NCBI GenBank assembly: GCA_037074705.1
Contig: CM073596.1
Coordinates: forward strand, 51,922,001-51,986,000
From: Zhengitettix transpicula
Lineage: Eukaryota; Arthropoda; Insecta; Orthoptera; Tetrigidae
Direction: 5' to 3'
Length of the DNA: 64,000 nt
The translations under genes were made by a program, and so were the position numbers. Position 1 is the first letter of the stretch. Every line of letters starts with the position of its first letter. This document shows, in pieces, positions 33,872 to 45,207 of the stretch. Below the pieces are notes generated by a model. That model was given only the letters and a program-made list of their open reading frames with translations. It had not been told where the DNA came from and did not search any database.

Positions 33872-35265
33872 CTACACCATAGTCACATTTCTCTTCTTCC
33901 TGTCAGCTCCAATGACAGAGCTCAGTGAGCCCTGAAGACTTGTGTTAAAAGGAACAAAGGATTCACTCCTGTGGTAACCGGTGGGGCTTTGATACTGTCC
34001 AGAGTGAACTCCGTAGATGTGACCTGAGGAATACAATCCATTATGAGAGTGAGAGGGAAGAGGAGGAACTGGTGGGGGAAGGTGCCCATTCACACTATGC
34101 TGCATCATTTCGTCCTCTGGCCTAGTTCCATATGGACTCTGTCTGTTCTCATGTTCATGAAGGAGCTGAGAAGCAGTCCATGATTGATAAGGGCTCAGAG
34201 TTCGGCCACCTTGCACAACTGTGCTGCCATTACCATTGGAAATGGCACTGATTGCACTCATATTATTGACAGATGGCAGTGCCACTACATGAGGAGCCAG
34301 ATCCCACTGTTGATGCAGCAGCTGTTCTTGTTGTTCTGTTAACATCTGATCTTCCTGCTGAAGTTGGACAACATTGAAACACTGCTTTTCATCTCCAATC
34401 CTTTCTTCATATTCTGGAGGCAGGCCATCATCTGGAGGCTGAGGACTGTTCTTGCCCAGCATGTTGTGAACTGGAGAAGAAGGAATTACAGTAACTGGAG
34501 TACTTGGACAGGCTACATGTTGCTTTCCATTGCAAGTGTGCTTGTCTTTTGCCTTCTGCTTTTTGCTGGGGTGGCCATTTCTCTTGCGCAACAAACATAT
34601 GCAACAATACACGATTACACATACCACCAGAAGGGCAACTCCTCCAGCAATGGGCAGTATAAGTTCCAAAGTTAGTTTGTCTCCTTGAGCGATACCTGGT
34701 ACAATTGAAGTGGCATCTGCATTTTCGTTTGGCCTTGATGAGTCCTGGAATAAGGTAGGTAAAGTTGAAGGAATGGTTGGTGCAGGTGGAGGTGATGGTA
34801 CCATGAGATATACCCAGTTTGATGCAGCACTACTTGCAGATCCTTCCATACTATCAGCAAAGGCTCTCATACGAATGAACATTGGCTGGTCTAGGAGAGA
34901 AGGGTTCCGTGTAAAATCTAGGGTAAAAGTTGTTTCAGAACCAGGAGCCAGAGGAAACGGAGTACCATACTCCCATATTTGCCCAACTTTTTCATAGTGA
35001 TCAACTATGTCAGATAAGGAGTGGGAAAATCGAATTTCGTAACGAGCCACTGGAATTGAACCGACATCTGGAGCAGTCCAAGTTAGACGAGCCTTCAAGT
35101 CTGTAGCTATAACATGGGCTTTGAGGTCACCAATTCTTCCGACAACGGCTTGTGACCCAACGTCCTCAGTGTTGAAGTTGACAGTTATAGGAGCAATAAC
35201 TCGTTGAAAGGGGGAAAGAGGCTGGACAGCAGGTGTAGGAATACTGTTACCACAGCACTCGTAAT
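33872..35265 (-). CDS. CLCA: CLCA exon 10 (terminal): FN3-like domain, membrane span, cytoplasmic tail
   Basis: Acceptor TTTATTGTTTCAG at 35266; stop TAG at 33874-33872. It begins YECCGNSIPTPAV, then SPFQRVIAPITVNF, as CLCA proteins do after the last beta module. A ~135-residue fibronectin-III-like stretch follows (LTWTAPDVGS, RYEIRFS, FIRMRAFAD). Then come a Pro/Ser/Asn linker, the membrane span LILPIAGGVALLVVCVIVYC with a Cys-rich end, a basic stop-transfer RKRNGHPSKKQKAK, and a tail with LPPEYEERIG (PPxY, a WW/Nedd4 ligand type), Gln-rich and His-rich runs, PPPVPPLP (SH3-ligand type) and the end RNVTMV (class I PDZ-ligand form). The long tail is unlike most vertebrate CLCAs, which have short or no cytoplasmic ends. 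Confidence 0.92.
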
Positions 35266-38200
35266 CTGAAACAATAAAACCTGTATTGGTGACATATGTA
35301 AACACTACAAAATAATTTTTGTTTTTAATCCTGCATTTCAAGTTACAAAAAAGTATTATCTCTTGTATAGTATATATTTTCCGTGCTTTGAATTTTAAAG
35401 TGCTACTTTGGAAGTTTCAAATGATTGCTTTGTTCCTCAATGGTAAACAGACTCATCATCAAAATATTTGACATCTGTTTCTTTACAAACAACAAAAAAG
35501 TTATGTATGTAATTAATTTAAAATCCTGCTGTGTTTATTCTATTTGAAAAAAGAATTAAAACTCATTTTAATTTCATCATATTTTACGTAATGATTTATA
35601 TTCACTACTGAACTGGTTTTGTATGTGGTCTAAAGCATGGTTACTTAATTACAATTAATTTTCACCATACAATAAGTTATAATACCATACAAAGCATATT
35701 ATGAATTTTAAATAGTATCTTACACACATTTAATGAAAGTACAAAATGTAAGTTAAGAATAAATTAATAAAATGTGGTAGAAGTGATTATTTAATAATAC
35801 TTGGATTACCATATCATTACCACTATAATGTAGGCAGCAAAGTGACCTTTTTAGCTTAACTGCCCCCAAAATTAATTGATTTTTTTGGTTAATATTGTAT
35901 ATTTAGTTACATAGAATATAAATATCAATAATGTTTTAATCCTCCTCCAGATTCTACTGTTGATAATTATTTGCTTATTCACTTATACTCTTGTTTTAAA
36001 TGTGTAATTTCATGCCATTGAAATTTAAACAAAGAATATAACGTGTTGCATTTGTGTATGAAATCCTATAAATATGTCTAAATGTTAGTTGTGAAATGTT
36101 TAACAATGTCTATACAAATTATTTTACTAAAAGTCAAGAATAAATTTTTTGTTGGATCATGTTTCTATTAAAGTTTATGGGTATAATATATTTATTTGAG
36201 AAAACATATATAATGATTATTTTCAAGAATTATAACCATATTCAGAAAAGTGAACTGTATATTGAAGTATGTTCAACTTTGGGCATAAAGGCAAGGGACA
36301 ATATTATTTTAATGAAGTGTCAATTTAATATATACATAGCCAGTTATTTATGAAAGATAACTTTTTTGAAGTTCACAGATTATCAAAAGAAATTAATTAT
36401 TTATTTGGCTTTTTCAAATAATCACTGAACTATGACTGACTGAAAGTAATTATTTCTTCACACATATAAACTTACATTTCTCCATAACTGCATTCTCTTG
36501 CCAAGAGTAAGCAGTATTCCCGTTATCCATGACCACAATTTCAAATGTGTGCATGCCTTCTGAAACAGCGCTGAAATATCTTGAGTAGACACCATCTCCT
36601 TTCGTTATATCTGGATCTGAAATACAACAATAATTAAGGTATGATAAATCTAAATTATTTTAAAACAATAAATTATTTTTTTTAAAAATCTGAACCAGCA
36701 CTAATAAGAGAAGAATCAGCTGTGTAGACAGGCTACACATAGTGTTCACTCCCCTGTTATAGCATAGGAAATTAGTGAAAGGGGGTATGCGGAAGGGTAG
36801 AGGATGGTAGCCAAGGGCTACAAATTACATATTCGTAAATTTTATATTCTACAAATTATTCATTGCAAAAACTTAAGTGAATTTACGAGCATTGAAATAA
36901 TTATACAGTATAATGAAATAAAAGAGACGAAATACACCTTATTGACTACCATGTACAGTATATTATAAGCATTGACACTCAGAAAATAAAGAAGTAATTA
37001 ATTATTTTTTTTAAAAAAAAGAAGTGTGCTAAAAGATAAGTCTCATTATTATTTGTTCACAGAAGCATGTTTATAATCATAATTTTATAATCGTAGTTAA
37101 TAAATTTAACTGTAATCACATTTATAGGTTTTTAATTACTTTTCACTTGCAAATGGCAGCAATAACTGGTTTATTTTGAATATATCCTGTACTATTTTAT
37201 ATTTTGAGGTGAATTTATATTGTGTGATTATTCAATTTAAAAAATTTTAGATTTGAAGACACTTTACAGAAAATTATTGTGTGTGAATAAGTTTTAATTT
37301 ACTAAATTTGAACCTCTAGCCTGTCTTCAGTGTTAAATGTATAATTCTACTTAGTCTTTGTGTAATATTTCAACAATAACTTCCACATGATAGGAAATTT
37401 TTGATGAAATATGGTTCGCAATGAATTAAAACTTTACTGACCTCCATTGCCTGTATCCAGAAGTTCAAATCTGTCTTGATAAGAGTAGGATCCATTCATA
37501 CCGGGTCTTGAAACAACCACTTCCACTCTGGCTCCTAGCACTGGAAAATCTCCTCGTTTTACCTATGAAATATTAAGCATTTGTTAGCGTATATAACGTA
37601 ATTCTGTGCAGTGAACAAGAAGAAAATATTTTTCAGTTTTCAGAGAAGTAAATCATGTATCCACTGCTTTTAAAATGTTATTTATGAATTTATCATGTTC
37701 AACAACTATTTTATTGCTTTATGAAGTTGTAGATAAACCTATGTAAGCTTCATCAGTTTGTCCAAATAGATTCACAGAAAAAAATTCTTTATTTTAGAAC
37801 AAACTTTTCTCATTAAAAAATGGAAATAAGGTATTGCAATTAAAATACTGTTTGTGATGTATGTAGCACTACTATTATTGTAGTAACAATACAAAAAGTT
37901 TGTATTTTTTCAATGTTTTGCATTATTGTGATCAGTTGAAGATAAACATTTATCAATCTAATGGCATGTCTAGTATTTATTTTTTCATCCAAGTACAACA
38001 CTCAATAATTGGATTTGGACTAAATACTTATAATTATTTCTATTATCTAGACTTCAAATTTATAACAGAAGTTCTAAATTTAATAGATTTTGACTTAAAA
38101 GCAGAATCAAGTTGTTTATTCTGAAATAAAACTACTTTTGTAAAATTTATGTAGAAGTATTAATTGATGATTTATTAAAAATAAGTTAGGCCACCATAGT

Positions 38201-41200
38201 TTAAGGAAAAAGTTTCTAGTGTTTATTTTGTAAATCAATAGAAATAACTGATGAAAGTATGGAAATATGGATGGAGACATTTTAACTGCAGATTTGAGGG
38301 ACTTATGAGTGTCTGATATGTTAATAACAACTACAAATAATATTTTAACATTGTTGTCCCTGTATTCCTTACCTCTGTGTACAAAATGAGTGGTGATTTT
38401 CCTGTGCTGGTCCAGGCTCGAGCTCGAACAATTGGAGAAATTTTAGATTTTGGTGTCGCCATAACTTGTATAAAATGGGGCTGAGGGTTTCCTGGGAATC
38501 TGTCAATCTCATATGTCCAGGTGCCAGTCTGCAAGTAAATAAATACCAATTATTAATTGTTTCAATAAATCAAGCATTTGAGTGAAAATTCTAAATTGAG
38601 GTTCCAAACTTAATCAGACTTACAAAATAGTATATGTACTTTTTAATGTAATATAGTAAATTTTGATAAATTCTTATAAAAAATTAATCATTGCCTATAC
38701 CAAAGGCAAAATTAATTTCAATATATTTTAGTAATGCTACATAGTGTCTAAATGTAACAACTCTGCTATTGACCTTATCCTTTGTGTTGATTGCAGTGAT
38801 CACTCATTGGAATTTTTGACACACTATACTCCATAGGTAATAAAAGAGGTTTATATTTTTACCTAATTTACTGTAATTTGCAAGGATTTTGGTTTATGAT
38901 AAACACTTAATCCATTTTTGCAAACAATTTTTTAAAAAAAATTTAGGCCTTCATAATTACACTTCAGTTATTATTACTACATAGTGAATGAACACTGAAA
39001 GGTTATCAATAAAAATGACAAAAATTGTGAGAAAATATATGATTGTTCCTCCGATTTTCAGATTCTATATGTTTGTAACAATTTTTTTTATTAAATACTA
39101 TTTAATGAAGAGAATGAATTATGCAAATGTTTTGTTTCAAGATAAAAAATGATTGTGACAGTAAAAAACTTTGATGAAGAATGTAGTTTTCTAGCATGTA
39201 AATAATTCCAAAAGACCAATACTGCAGTATCAAATAAAATATAGAACTGATGAGTTGAAAGCTTCCAAATTTATTTGACACTACAATATTTGTTTTTGGA
39301 TTTATTTAAATAAATTGTTTTTGGAAACTACATTTATTACGTATAAATTTTTTTTTTTTAAAGTTTCTGATAAAATTACCATTCTTGGTCGAAGAGTTAG
39401 GTTTTTGTAGGGAAGGATTCTGAAAGGAACCAGATTAATTTTTATTTTCATTTCATATTCAGCACCTTTCATTGTTTGCATATTTGTGAGTCTCTTATAA
39501 TTTATACAAGAGAGAATGTAATAATTTTTCGGTATGTATCTCGTATGGATATTTTTCAAATAATGTTTTATAATCAAATTTGATAAAAATTGAATTTTAT
39601 CAAGGGCATATCTGTATTTATTTTATGTACTGAATGAATATATCCACTTAGATGTATTTAAACCTGTGTAATTCTAGTCATTTGAGCCTTGAATTACTTA
39701 GGAGATTTTCTCCGGCAGCCTAACTTACTTCGTTCAAATTGATGGGCAGTGTGAGTATCTTGACTGTCAGCATAGAGTCCGACCTCCTTATGTATTTTGC
39801 CTGCGACGGACTCGTAAGTGACATGCTCCTGATCAGAGGATTTCCAGGGTTGTAGGTGAAGACGTTGAATTGTGCTGGCTCTCCGAGGTAATCTTCCAGA
39901 ACAAAACTACCAGTTATGCTGGTCCGACCATCGTCGAACAACTCTCGCCTGTGGACCTGAAAAAGGTATTTAAATTTGTTAATCTTTTACCTACTTGCAT
40001 TATTACTAAACTTAATGTGATTATAATTAGCAGGAGTGACGTCATTGTGAGACGTCATATAGATTGTTTTGTTGGAATTATTTTTATTTTGGTGGCTTTA
40101 CGAATTCTACTGTGAATTAAATGTCTTAGTTGATATCCTCAAGTATTAAAAATTCGAATAGATTTGCCTGGGTTCCTTCAAAGCAATCACTTGATGACGG
40201 TGTACATTGGCCGCGCTGAATCTATTTTTTTTCTGTGTTTGTGAATCATCGACATAAGTCTTTATTTGAGATCCGAACCTCTTGCTCAGTACTTGGTAAT
40301 GTATTTTTTTTTAACTCACTTCTACTGGCATTCCGTCGCGTCTTCCTTCGTGGTAACGGACCGCCACGCTAAATAGTATGTTGGTGAGCTTGAAGTACGT
40401 GGTGAGGTAGGAAGTGGCCATGTTGTACCCTTGTTCCTGCACCGTGAAGGAAACTCCGCCGGTCGCCCGAGCCAAAGTGTCGAGAGGTTCCTTTCTCGTC
40501 ATGTTCGGGTAGTTGATGGTCACCAGTCTCACCCCGAAACTCACAGCCCTCGGCAGCAGAGAGCTGATCTCGGGCACGTGGTCCATTCCGGGAGCGATAA
40601 GGACTATCACCGAACTGGCCGGCCCTTGATTGGCGGCTCGTTCCTTCAGCATCTGCACGAAAAAGAATGGTCCAGTCCATAAAAATATTGCTTATTTGCT
40701 AAATCCATAGTAAAGGTTTTAAATTAACATTATTAGAGGGTAAATAACCACTCATACACACATAGTGATAGTAAAATGTAATTGGAAGCTTCCGGCCTCG
40801 TTATGCCTAATATTGCAGATATGTAAACAGTTACGATTTAAATGAAAATTTAACATAAGCGATTTCTGACCATTTTCAATTACGGTTTTCAGATACATTT
40901 TTTTTTGTCGATCATTTATAGTTACGAAGCTTTGGTTACTTAAATATTAGTAGGAGTGACGTCATGATATCGGTTACAGTCAAATTACGATACAATTTAT
41001 TAGGACGATTAACTATTCAGGTAATTAATAATTAACCCAATCTACAACCACAATGTTTTATTTATTATATTAAAATCTCCTGTACTTTTTTAACGTCAGT
41101 TTTAAAAGAACTGTAACGTGAATGTGTAAAATATTAAGACTGGATGTTGGGATATTTGTTAATTAAAGCAGTAGTACAATACGTAAAAAGTTACGTTTGT

Positions 41201-44200
41201 AATTTAATTACAATACTTGTATTATAAAATGGATCTGTTGTAGAATTAACGTAAACTTGTCTCTTTAAAATCATAAAATAGTTTCTTATACAAATATTCG
41301 TCGAATTATGTGACAAAAACTTTCAACGACTGCGGTTATGTCACGTGTGACATTAAAGAGAATGCGTGTTAAAATTTGTGTTTAATGCAGTCTGGAAGTA
41401 TGAGAGTTTTGGGGTGAAATTTCGGGGGAGGGGGGCAGGGGAACCTAATCGGTCCAGTTTACTCACATTGAGAGCTTCTCGGACTCCGCAGTGCAGACAA
41501 CCTGCGGAACGGGATTCCCCGGGGGCGTAGGGAAACATTGCCGCGAGGAAATCCCTGCCGGATTGACTCTCGAGCGTGGAGATGCGGTGCAGACGACTGG
41601 CGGAAGACTCGTTACACATTACCACGCCGACCTCAGTGTTTAGAGGCAAGTCGTACACCAGCCACTTTCTGACGGCAGTACGAAGGAATCCCCAGGACTC
41701 GCGGACCTGCATGGCCGCGGTGTCCTCCACCACGAGCACGTAGCGTGTCAGGCGGCGACGCTTGTACATCACCGTTGGCGTCGTGTTGGTCACGCCGGAA
41801 AAGTTGCCGACACTGGGGAAAAGAAAGCCATAGAAACGTTAACCTAAATTTTTTTAAGTTAATTTATTTTAATAATGCTCACGGAAACGGACTGGACGAA
41901 GGGAGAAGGAAATATGAGCCTGTTGGTGCGTCACAGCAGATAACAAAACATTAACTGTGAAATAATTTTAATTAAAAATTCAATTTAAATTTCATATAGC
42001 TAATTAAATGAGGAATACACAAAAATAATTCGAGGATGCCCGTTCTAACCGATTGGAAAATAGTTTTGAATTATATTTTTTTTTGTTACTAAATTAAATC
42101 TGATAAATTTGGCTCTATCCATACATTTTAAATCAGATAAATATATATATTTATTATTATGATTTTTCTTGTTCTAGTTCTGTCACAAAGGTGAGCCTCT
42201 ACTTTCACTGAGAAAAAATAAATAAATTAAGTTGTTATGTTGTGTATTTATATGTATTTATTGCTACAAATAAGATCCATATAAGACGACGCAACATTAT
42301 TAGTAATTTAATAGATTTATTATTGCCACTCTAAAATATATCAATAATGAAAGTCTTCCAATAATAATGATGTAGGCAACTCCTCTGTCTCATTCGTGTA
42401 GCGGGCCTGCAGAACCATAAGATGAATTTTGTGTATTTCGTGCTCTAGCATAAATGTCTTGGTTCAAACACGTCAAATAAAACATTAAGTAAATTTATAA
42501 TAGTAAATGAATACAAATAATTCTTTTACTCCAAGGGGAAGGACTATAAATATCTTATATATGAGTATAATGTAAATTGTAATTATTTAATAAGGGATAT
42601 TTTTCCCTCACCTATTTGCGAAGTCGGGGTGCTGCAGAATGACCTCCAAGACGCTCTTCCTGTCACACACGAGGTTGTGCTTGGTCGGGGCGTACTTGTT
42701 GTGCGTCTTAGCATCGCAGAACTTGGTGACGTGCGTGGCTTCCCGGGCGAACATAATGGACGACTTGGCGTCGGGACTGACCAAGGCGCTCGCGTTGAAG
42801 GCGGCGCTGGAGTTGGCGCAAACCCTGTAAAAGTGGACCGAGACGGCGGGTTGTGTGTTAGTCATTCCGTCGAATCACGTAGCGAGAAGAAAGTGGTTGT
42901 AGTGACATTACCCTCCGTCCTTGATGGGCTTGTCGGAACATCCGGTCACGAGGCTGGTGTTGTACGAGCTGCTGTAGCACGCGGGGTAGACTGCGTCTGA
43001 ACGCTTTCCCGACTCGTCGAAAACTCCGTATCTGTACTTGGCCCATTCCCTCATTATAGACTGGCCTGTACACAACAAAAAAGAAAATCCGATTAAAACT
43101 AGAACGAAACAAATACAGCTGTTTCTCAAAAACCAGGGGATTTTCCTTATAATATTTGCATTATGTGACGTAACTCTTAAACGGGGATTTATTATATTGA
43201 TTCCAAGATTTCCATGATAATGAAATGAACGACTCAGATTTAGCTTTTCCCCTAAATTGTAGCCCTAGAACAAAATTTACGGATTTAGAGCTCTGAAAAT
43301 GGCTCTTATTTGCGACGAATTATTTTGTATATTCATTTAAGTCAAAGTTCAATTTAATTGAGTACCAGATGACGTCCTAAAGTTTAAACGAAACGTATTT
43401 ATTTTTTATGAGATGTAATTTTCGAATGAAAAAATATTAATCGTCTGTGTTGAAAGTAAAATAATTCGTTGTATAAGAAGCCAAATATGATACAAAAATA
43501 AGTGCTAAAAATAATTTAATTATTTAATTATTATTTGAATCACCTGACGAAAGCAACAATAATTGGTATTTATTTAGCATCTTTTTCACGTTATTTGGCT
43601 ATTTATTTAGAATTTAATTGATATTAAATATCCAAAATTTGTGACTTTAGTACTGCTAAGTGAGACAGTATAAGAGAAGAACATTTTATTTTATTAAAAT
43701 TTATATATAAATTCTATGGAATCCTATTATATAAAGTATAGGTAGGGAAATGGACGGTGGATAGAGAAGAAATACACGGTGATAAGACGGAAAATTAGAT
43801 AAGTATAAAGGGTGACGTGAAACGGAAAAATGGAAGTAGGCCAGAGGTGAGAAGTATGTAGAACCCGTGTAGTCAGAGGAAAGTGAATAGTTTAAAGAAT
43901 TGGAAGAGAGAAAGCTTTCTGCTGTAAAACGGTGAATTTAATTATTATGAGATTTTACACTATATACAACCAGAAAAAATATATTTTTAAAATAAGACGC
44001 TGCATTGGCCGCTACAAGGGGAAGGTTGATCTAGGGGTAAGCAAATACCTACAATTGTAACGAAACCCTTTAATTATATAAAAGAAAGCAAAACAGTATA
44101 ACCAAGGTTTTCAATCTACCACAGTCTACAATGTTAAATAATATAGCTCCGTCCTGGAAACCTCCGGCAGCGCGACCCAACGCACGTGCGAAGCACGACA

Positions 44201-44770
44201 CCCACAAACCCCAACTCTTGAGAAGCACAGAGTGATGTGCTGATATTGCTCAACAGGCGGAAGGATCGCATGAAGGGGGCTAAAAAAATAGTGAAAGGAA
44301 CCGATATTGTGGCGCAGGGGCGCTAACACATCAAGTCACATTAGTATTGTGTTGATTGTTCTGCGGACGTATATGTATTGGGGGTTGTAGCTACATAAGG
44401 CGGTTTTTTTTCAGAGAACCATTTACGTCGTATCGTAGTGGCTTGATTTTCTTTTCTTTGAGGAATGAGGGAGGGAAAGTGACAGGAGAGTCTCACCTAT
44501 GTGTTTCCCGTGTAGGAGGTTCTTGTAGCTGGTGTAGATAAAGTCCCCTGGTTCCCCGCAGCCCCGCGACTGCTGCGTCCAGGAGCTGTCCCCGAAGACC
44601 GGGTGCGTGACGCCGACGCGGACGTCGGGGACTTCCCCGCTGGACGCCGTGACGTAACGCGGCGAGCAGCTGTCGTCCCACGAGTCCGGCAGCAGCACCG
44701 TCGCCGACCTCACGAACGCCCTGCCATCTAGCGCCGAGTGCAGCAACTGCGACGCCCTCGCCAGAGACAC
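33872..44770 (-). CDS. CLCA: Calcium-activated chloride channel regulator (CLCA) family protein, 5' exon(s) missing
   Basis: Ten exons join in phase: 44770-44497, 43065-42912, 42824-42612, 41812-41467, 40652-40320, 39956-39729, 38528-38373, 37562-37442, 36616-36476 and 35265-33872 (3360 nt, 1119 codons plus stop). All nine introns are GT..AG. Counting from the first visible residue, the order is CLCA N-terminal domain (1-213) with REWAKYRYGVFDES at 97-110, vWA domain (~237-420), beta-rich modules with the CLCA hallmarks GTWTYEID (518-525) and EVKRGDFPVLGA (568-579), fibronectin-III-like region (~675-810), membrane span (~854-881) and a Ser/Pro/Gln-rich cytoplasmic tail with PPEY at 938-941 and C-terminal VTMV. 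Vertebrate relatives are secreted or single-pass modulators of chloride channels, several of them self-cleaving metalloproteases. The insect protein's role is not known from sequence. The signal-peptide exon was not found. Confidence 0.92.
36476..36616 (-). CDS. CLCA: CLCA exon 9
   Basis: It is 141 nt with acceptor GTATTTCAG and donor AAAT|GTAAG. It encodes DPDITKGDGVYSRYFSAVSE then GMHTFEIVVMDNGNTAYSWQ. The D.xxDGxYSRYF block is a strong CLCA/fibronectin-like signature, in vertebrates part of the module before the last FN3 region. Confidence 0.9.
36744..36820 (+). repeat. 5' fragment of the ~395-bp repeat inside a CLCA intron
   Basis: TCACTCCCCTGTTATAGCAT, then GAAAGGGGGTATGCGGAAGG, then GTAGAGGATGGTAGCCAAGG match the leading part of the units at 23344 and 23740. 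It lies in the intron between CLCA exons 8 and 9 in antisense orientation to the gene. Only ~75 bp are retained. Confidence 0.75.
37442..37562 (-). CDS. CLCA: CLCA exon 8
   Basis: It is 121 nt with acceptor TTTCATAG and donor GGAG|GTCAGT. It encodes VKRGDFPVLGARVEVVVSRP then GMNGSYSYQDRFELLDTGNG. VKxGxxPVLGAxVxA is one of the best-conserved CLCA stretches; it follows in frame from LILYTE of exon 7. Confidence 0.92.
38373..38528 (-). CDS. CLCA: CLCA exon 7
   Basis: It is 156 nt (52 codons, phase 0 at both ends), acceptor TTACTTGCAG, donor AGAG|GTAAGG. It encodes TGTWTYEIDRFPGNPQPHFI, then SPIVRARAWTSTGKSPLILY. G.WTYxx and the xxRAWTxxxxxxxPLxLYAEV block are typical of CLCA proteins. Confidence 0.92.
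39729..39956 (-). CDS. CLCA: CLCA exon 6
   Basis: It is 228 nt (76 codons, phase 0). It encodes VHRRELFDDGRTSITGSFVL, then EPAQFNVFTYNPGNPLIRSM and RRSDSMLTVKILTLPINLNE. It corresponds to the beta-rich region after the vWA domain, where vertebrate CLCAs have a 'TVDSTVGKDTxFxVTW...PPxIxLxxP' module. Sequence similarity is low here; the call rests on in-frame continuity with both neighbours. Confidence 0.85.
40320..40652 (-). CDS. CLCA: CLCA exon 5 (second half of vWA domain)
   Basis: It is 333 nt (111 codons, phase 0), acceptor TTTTTCGTGCAG, donor GAA|GTGAGT. It encodes SSVIVLIAPGMDHVPEISSL, then RAVSFGVRLVTINYPNM and PLDTLARATGGVSFTVQEQG. This is the beta4/beta5 part of a vWA fold, with the CLCA 'LExLSxxTGGxxF' equivalent at LDTLARATGGVSF. 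Where active vWA domains have LLTDGED-like metal-loop residues, this reads LIAPGMDH. Confidence 0.9.
41467..41812 (-). CDS. CLCA: CLCA exon 4 (first half of vWA domain)
   Basis: It is 346 nt, acceptor TTTTCCCCAG, donor CAAT|GTGAGT. After SVGNFSGVTNTTPTVMYKRR comes the vWA start RYVLVVEDTAAMQVRESWGF, then YDLPLNTEVGVVMCNESSAS. The metal-site motif DxSxS is replaced (D-T-A-A-M). Cys pairs occur in AGCLHCG. CpG and GC content are high compared with the later exons, as in exons 1-3. Confidence 0.92.
42612..42824 (-). CDS. CLCA: CLCA exon 3
   Basis: It is 213 nt, acceptor CACTTTTACAG, donor ATAG|GTGAGG. It encodes SSIMFAREATHVTKFCDAKT, then HNKYAPTKHNLVCDRKSVLE. This matches the CLCA block 'ASIMxxxxxxxVxxFCxxxxHNxxAPNKQNxxCxxRSxWEVI' including both Cys, and identifies the family on its own. 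Confidence 0.95.
42912..43065 (-). CDS. CLCA: CLCA exon 2 (metalloprotease-like motif, altered)
   Basis: It is 154 nt, acceptor TTGTGTACAG, donor GGAGG|GTAATG. It encodes SIMREWAKYRYGVFDESGKR, then ACYSSSYNTSLVTGCSDKPI. In vertebrate CLCAs this position reads FVHEWAHLRWGVFDE, with HExxH binding zinc. Here both His are replaced (R and K), while EWA, the aromatic and the GVFDE tail are kept. It reads in frame from exon 1 (KHI-G-QSI). Confidence 0.95.
43541..43576 (+). repeat. Hammerhead-like core start (CTGACGA) in CLCA intron
   Basis: CACCTGACGAAAGCAACAAT repeats the string at 5358 (CACCTGGTGAAAGCAACAAG). The CTGACGA (43544-43550) fits CTGANGA, but no GAAAC follows at the right distance, so it is at best a decayed copy. 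It lies upstream of CLCA exon 2, within the intron. Confidence 0.3.
44497..44770 (-). CDS. CLCA: CLCA first visible exon (N-terminal domain)
   Basis: It is 274 nt, acceptor GCCGCAACAG, donor CATAG|GTGAGA. It encodes VSLARASQLLHSALDGRAFV, then RSATVLLPDSWDDSCSPRYV, VGVTHPVFGDSSWTQQSRGC and GEPGDFIYTSYKNLL. This follows the CLCA N-terminal pattern 'ASxxLxxATxxRxxFxxVxIxIPxxW ... VxxxHPxYGdxPxTxqyxGCGExGxyIhxtPxFLL'. It starts in phase 0 and lacks the preceding 'xNGYExIVxAI' segment and signal peptide, so at least one upstream exon exists. I could not locate it up to 64000. Confidence 0.92.
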
Positions 44771-44860
44771 CTGTTGCGGCAAAAAGAGAACAGGTTTTTA
44801 CGTCAAGTCCGGGGGCTTAATTTCTAAGCTCGTAACTATTACGGAGGCTGCGTCTGGATT

Positions 44861-44881
44861 ACACACACACACACACACACA
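44861..44881. repeat. (AC)n microsatellite
   Basis: Ten AC dinucleotides directly upstream (in gene direction) of the first visible CLCA exon, in the intron. Confidence 0.95.
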
Positions 44882-45207
44882 TTCTTGAGACAACCGGCTC
44901 TGAATATCTCTGCTCTTCCCTCAAGGCGTAATTCTGGTATTTCTGCTTCAAAGCAAGAAAGCAAGAAAACGGTCTGGACTGGTTTCCAGATAATCGTGTC
45001 TCTAAGTGCTGCTTCCAAGAGTCATCGTCTTGCCACGAAAACAATTCATCAGCATTCCTTAAACTCAGAAGGAGCCACAGACGTACCAATACCCAGGCCG
45101 GAAACTTAAAAAGACACAAATTAAAACAATTGCTGGAATCGTCATGCGCCATTTAAAAAATACTCCATTGTCTCTACTTCATTCCCAACCTCTTCGGTTT
45201 TTTTTAC

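Noticed and set aside
34364..34997. Plus-strand frames of 95-103 codons
   Set aside because: Antisense shadows of CLCA exon 10.
40369..43112. Frames of 83-123 codons on either strand around CLCA exons 2-5
   Set aside because: Antisense or out-of-frame shadows; the true frames are fixed by splice phase and family motifs.
44859..45152. Minus-strand 97-codon frame as the missing CLCA signal-peptide exon
   Set aside because: It has a hydrophobic segment (VLVRLWLLL), but no CLCA N-terminal block, and it ends in the AC microsatellite.
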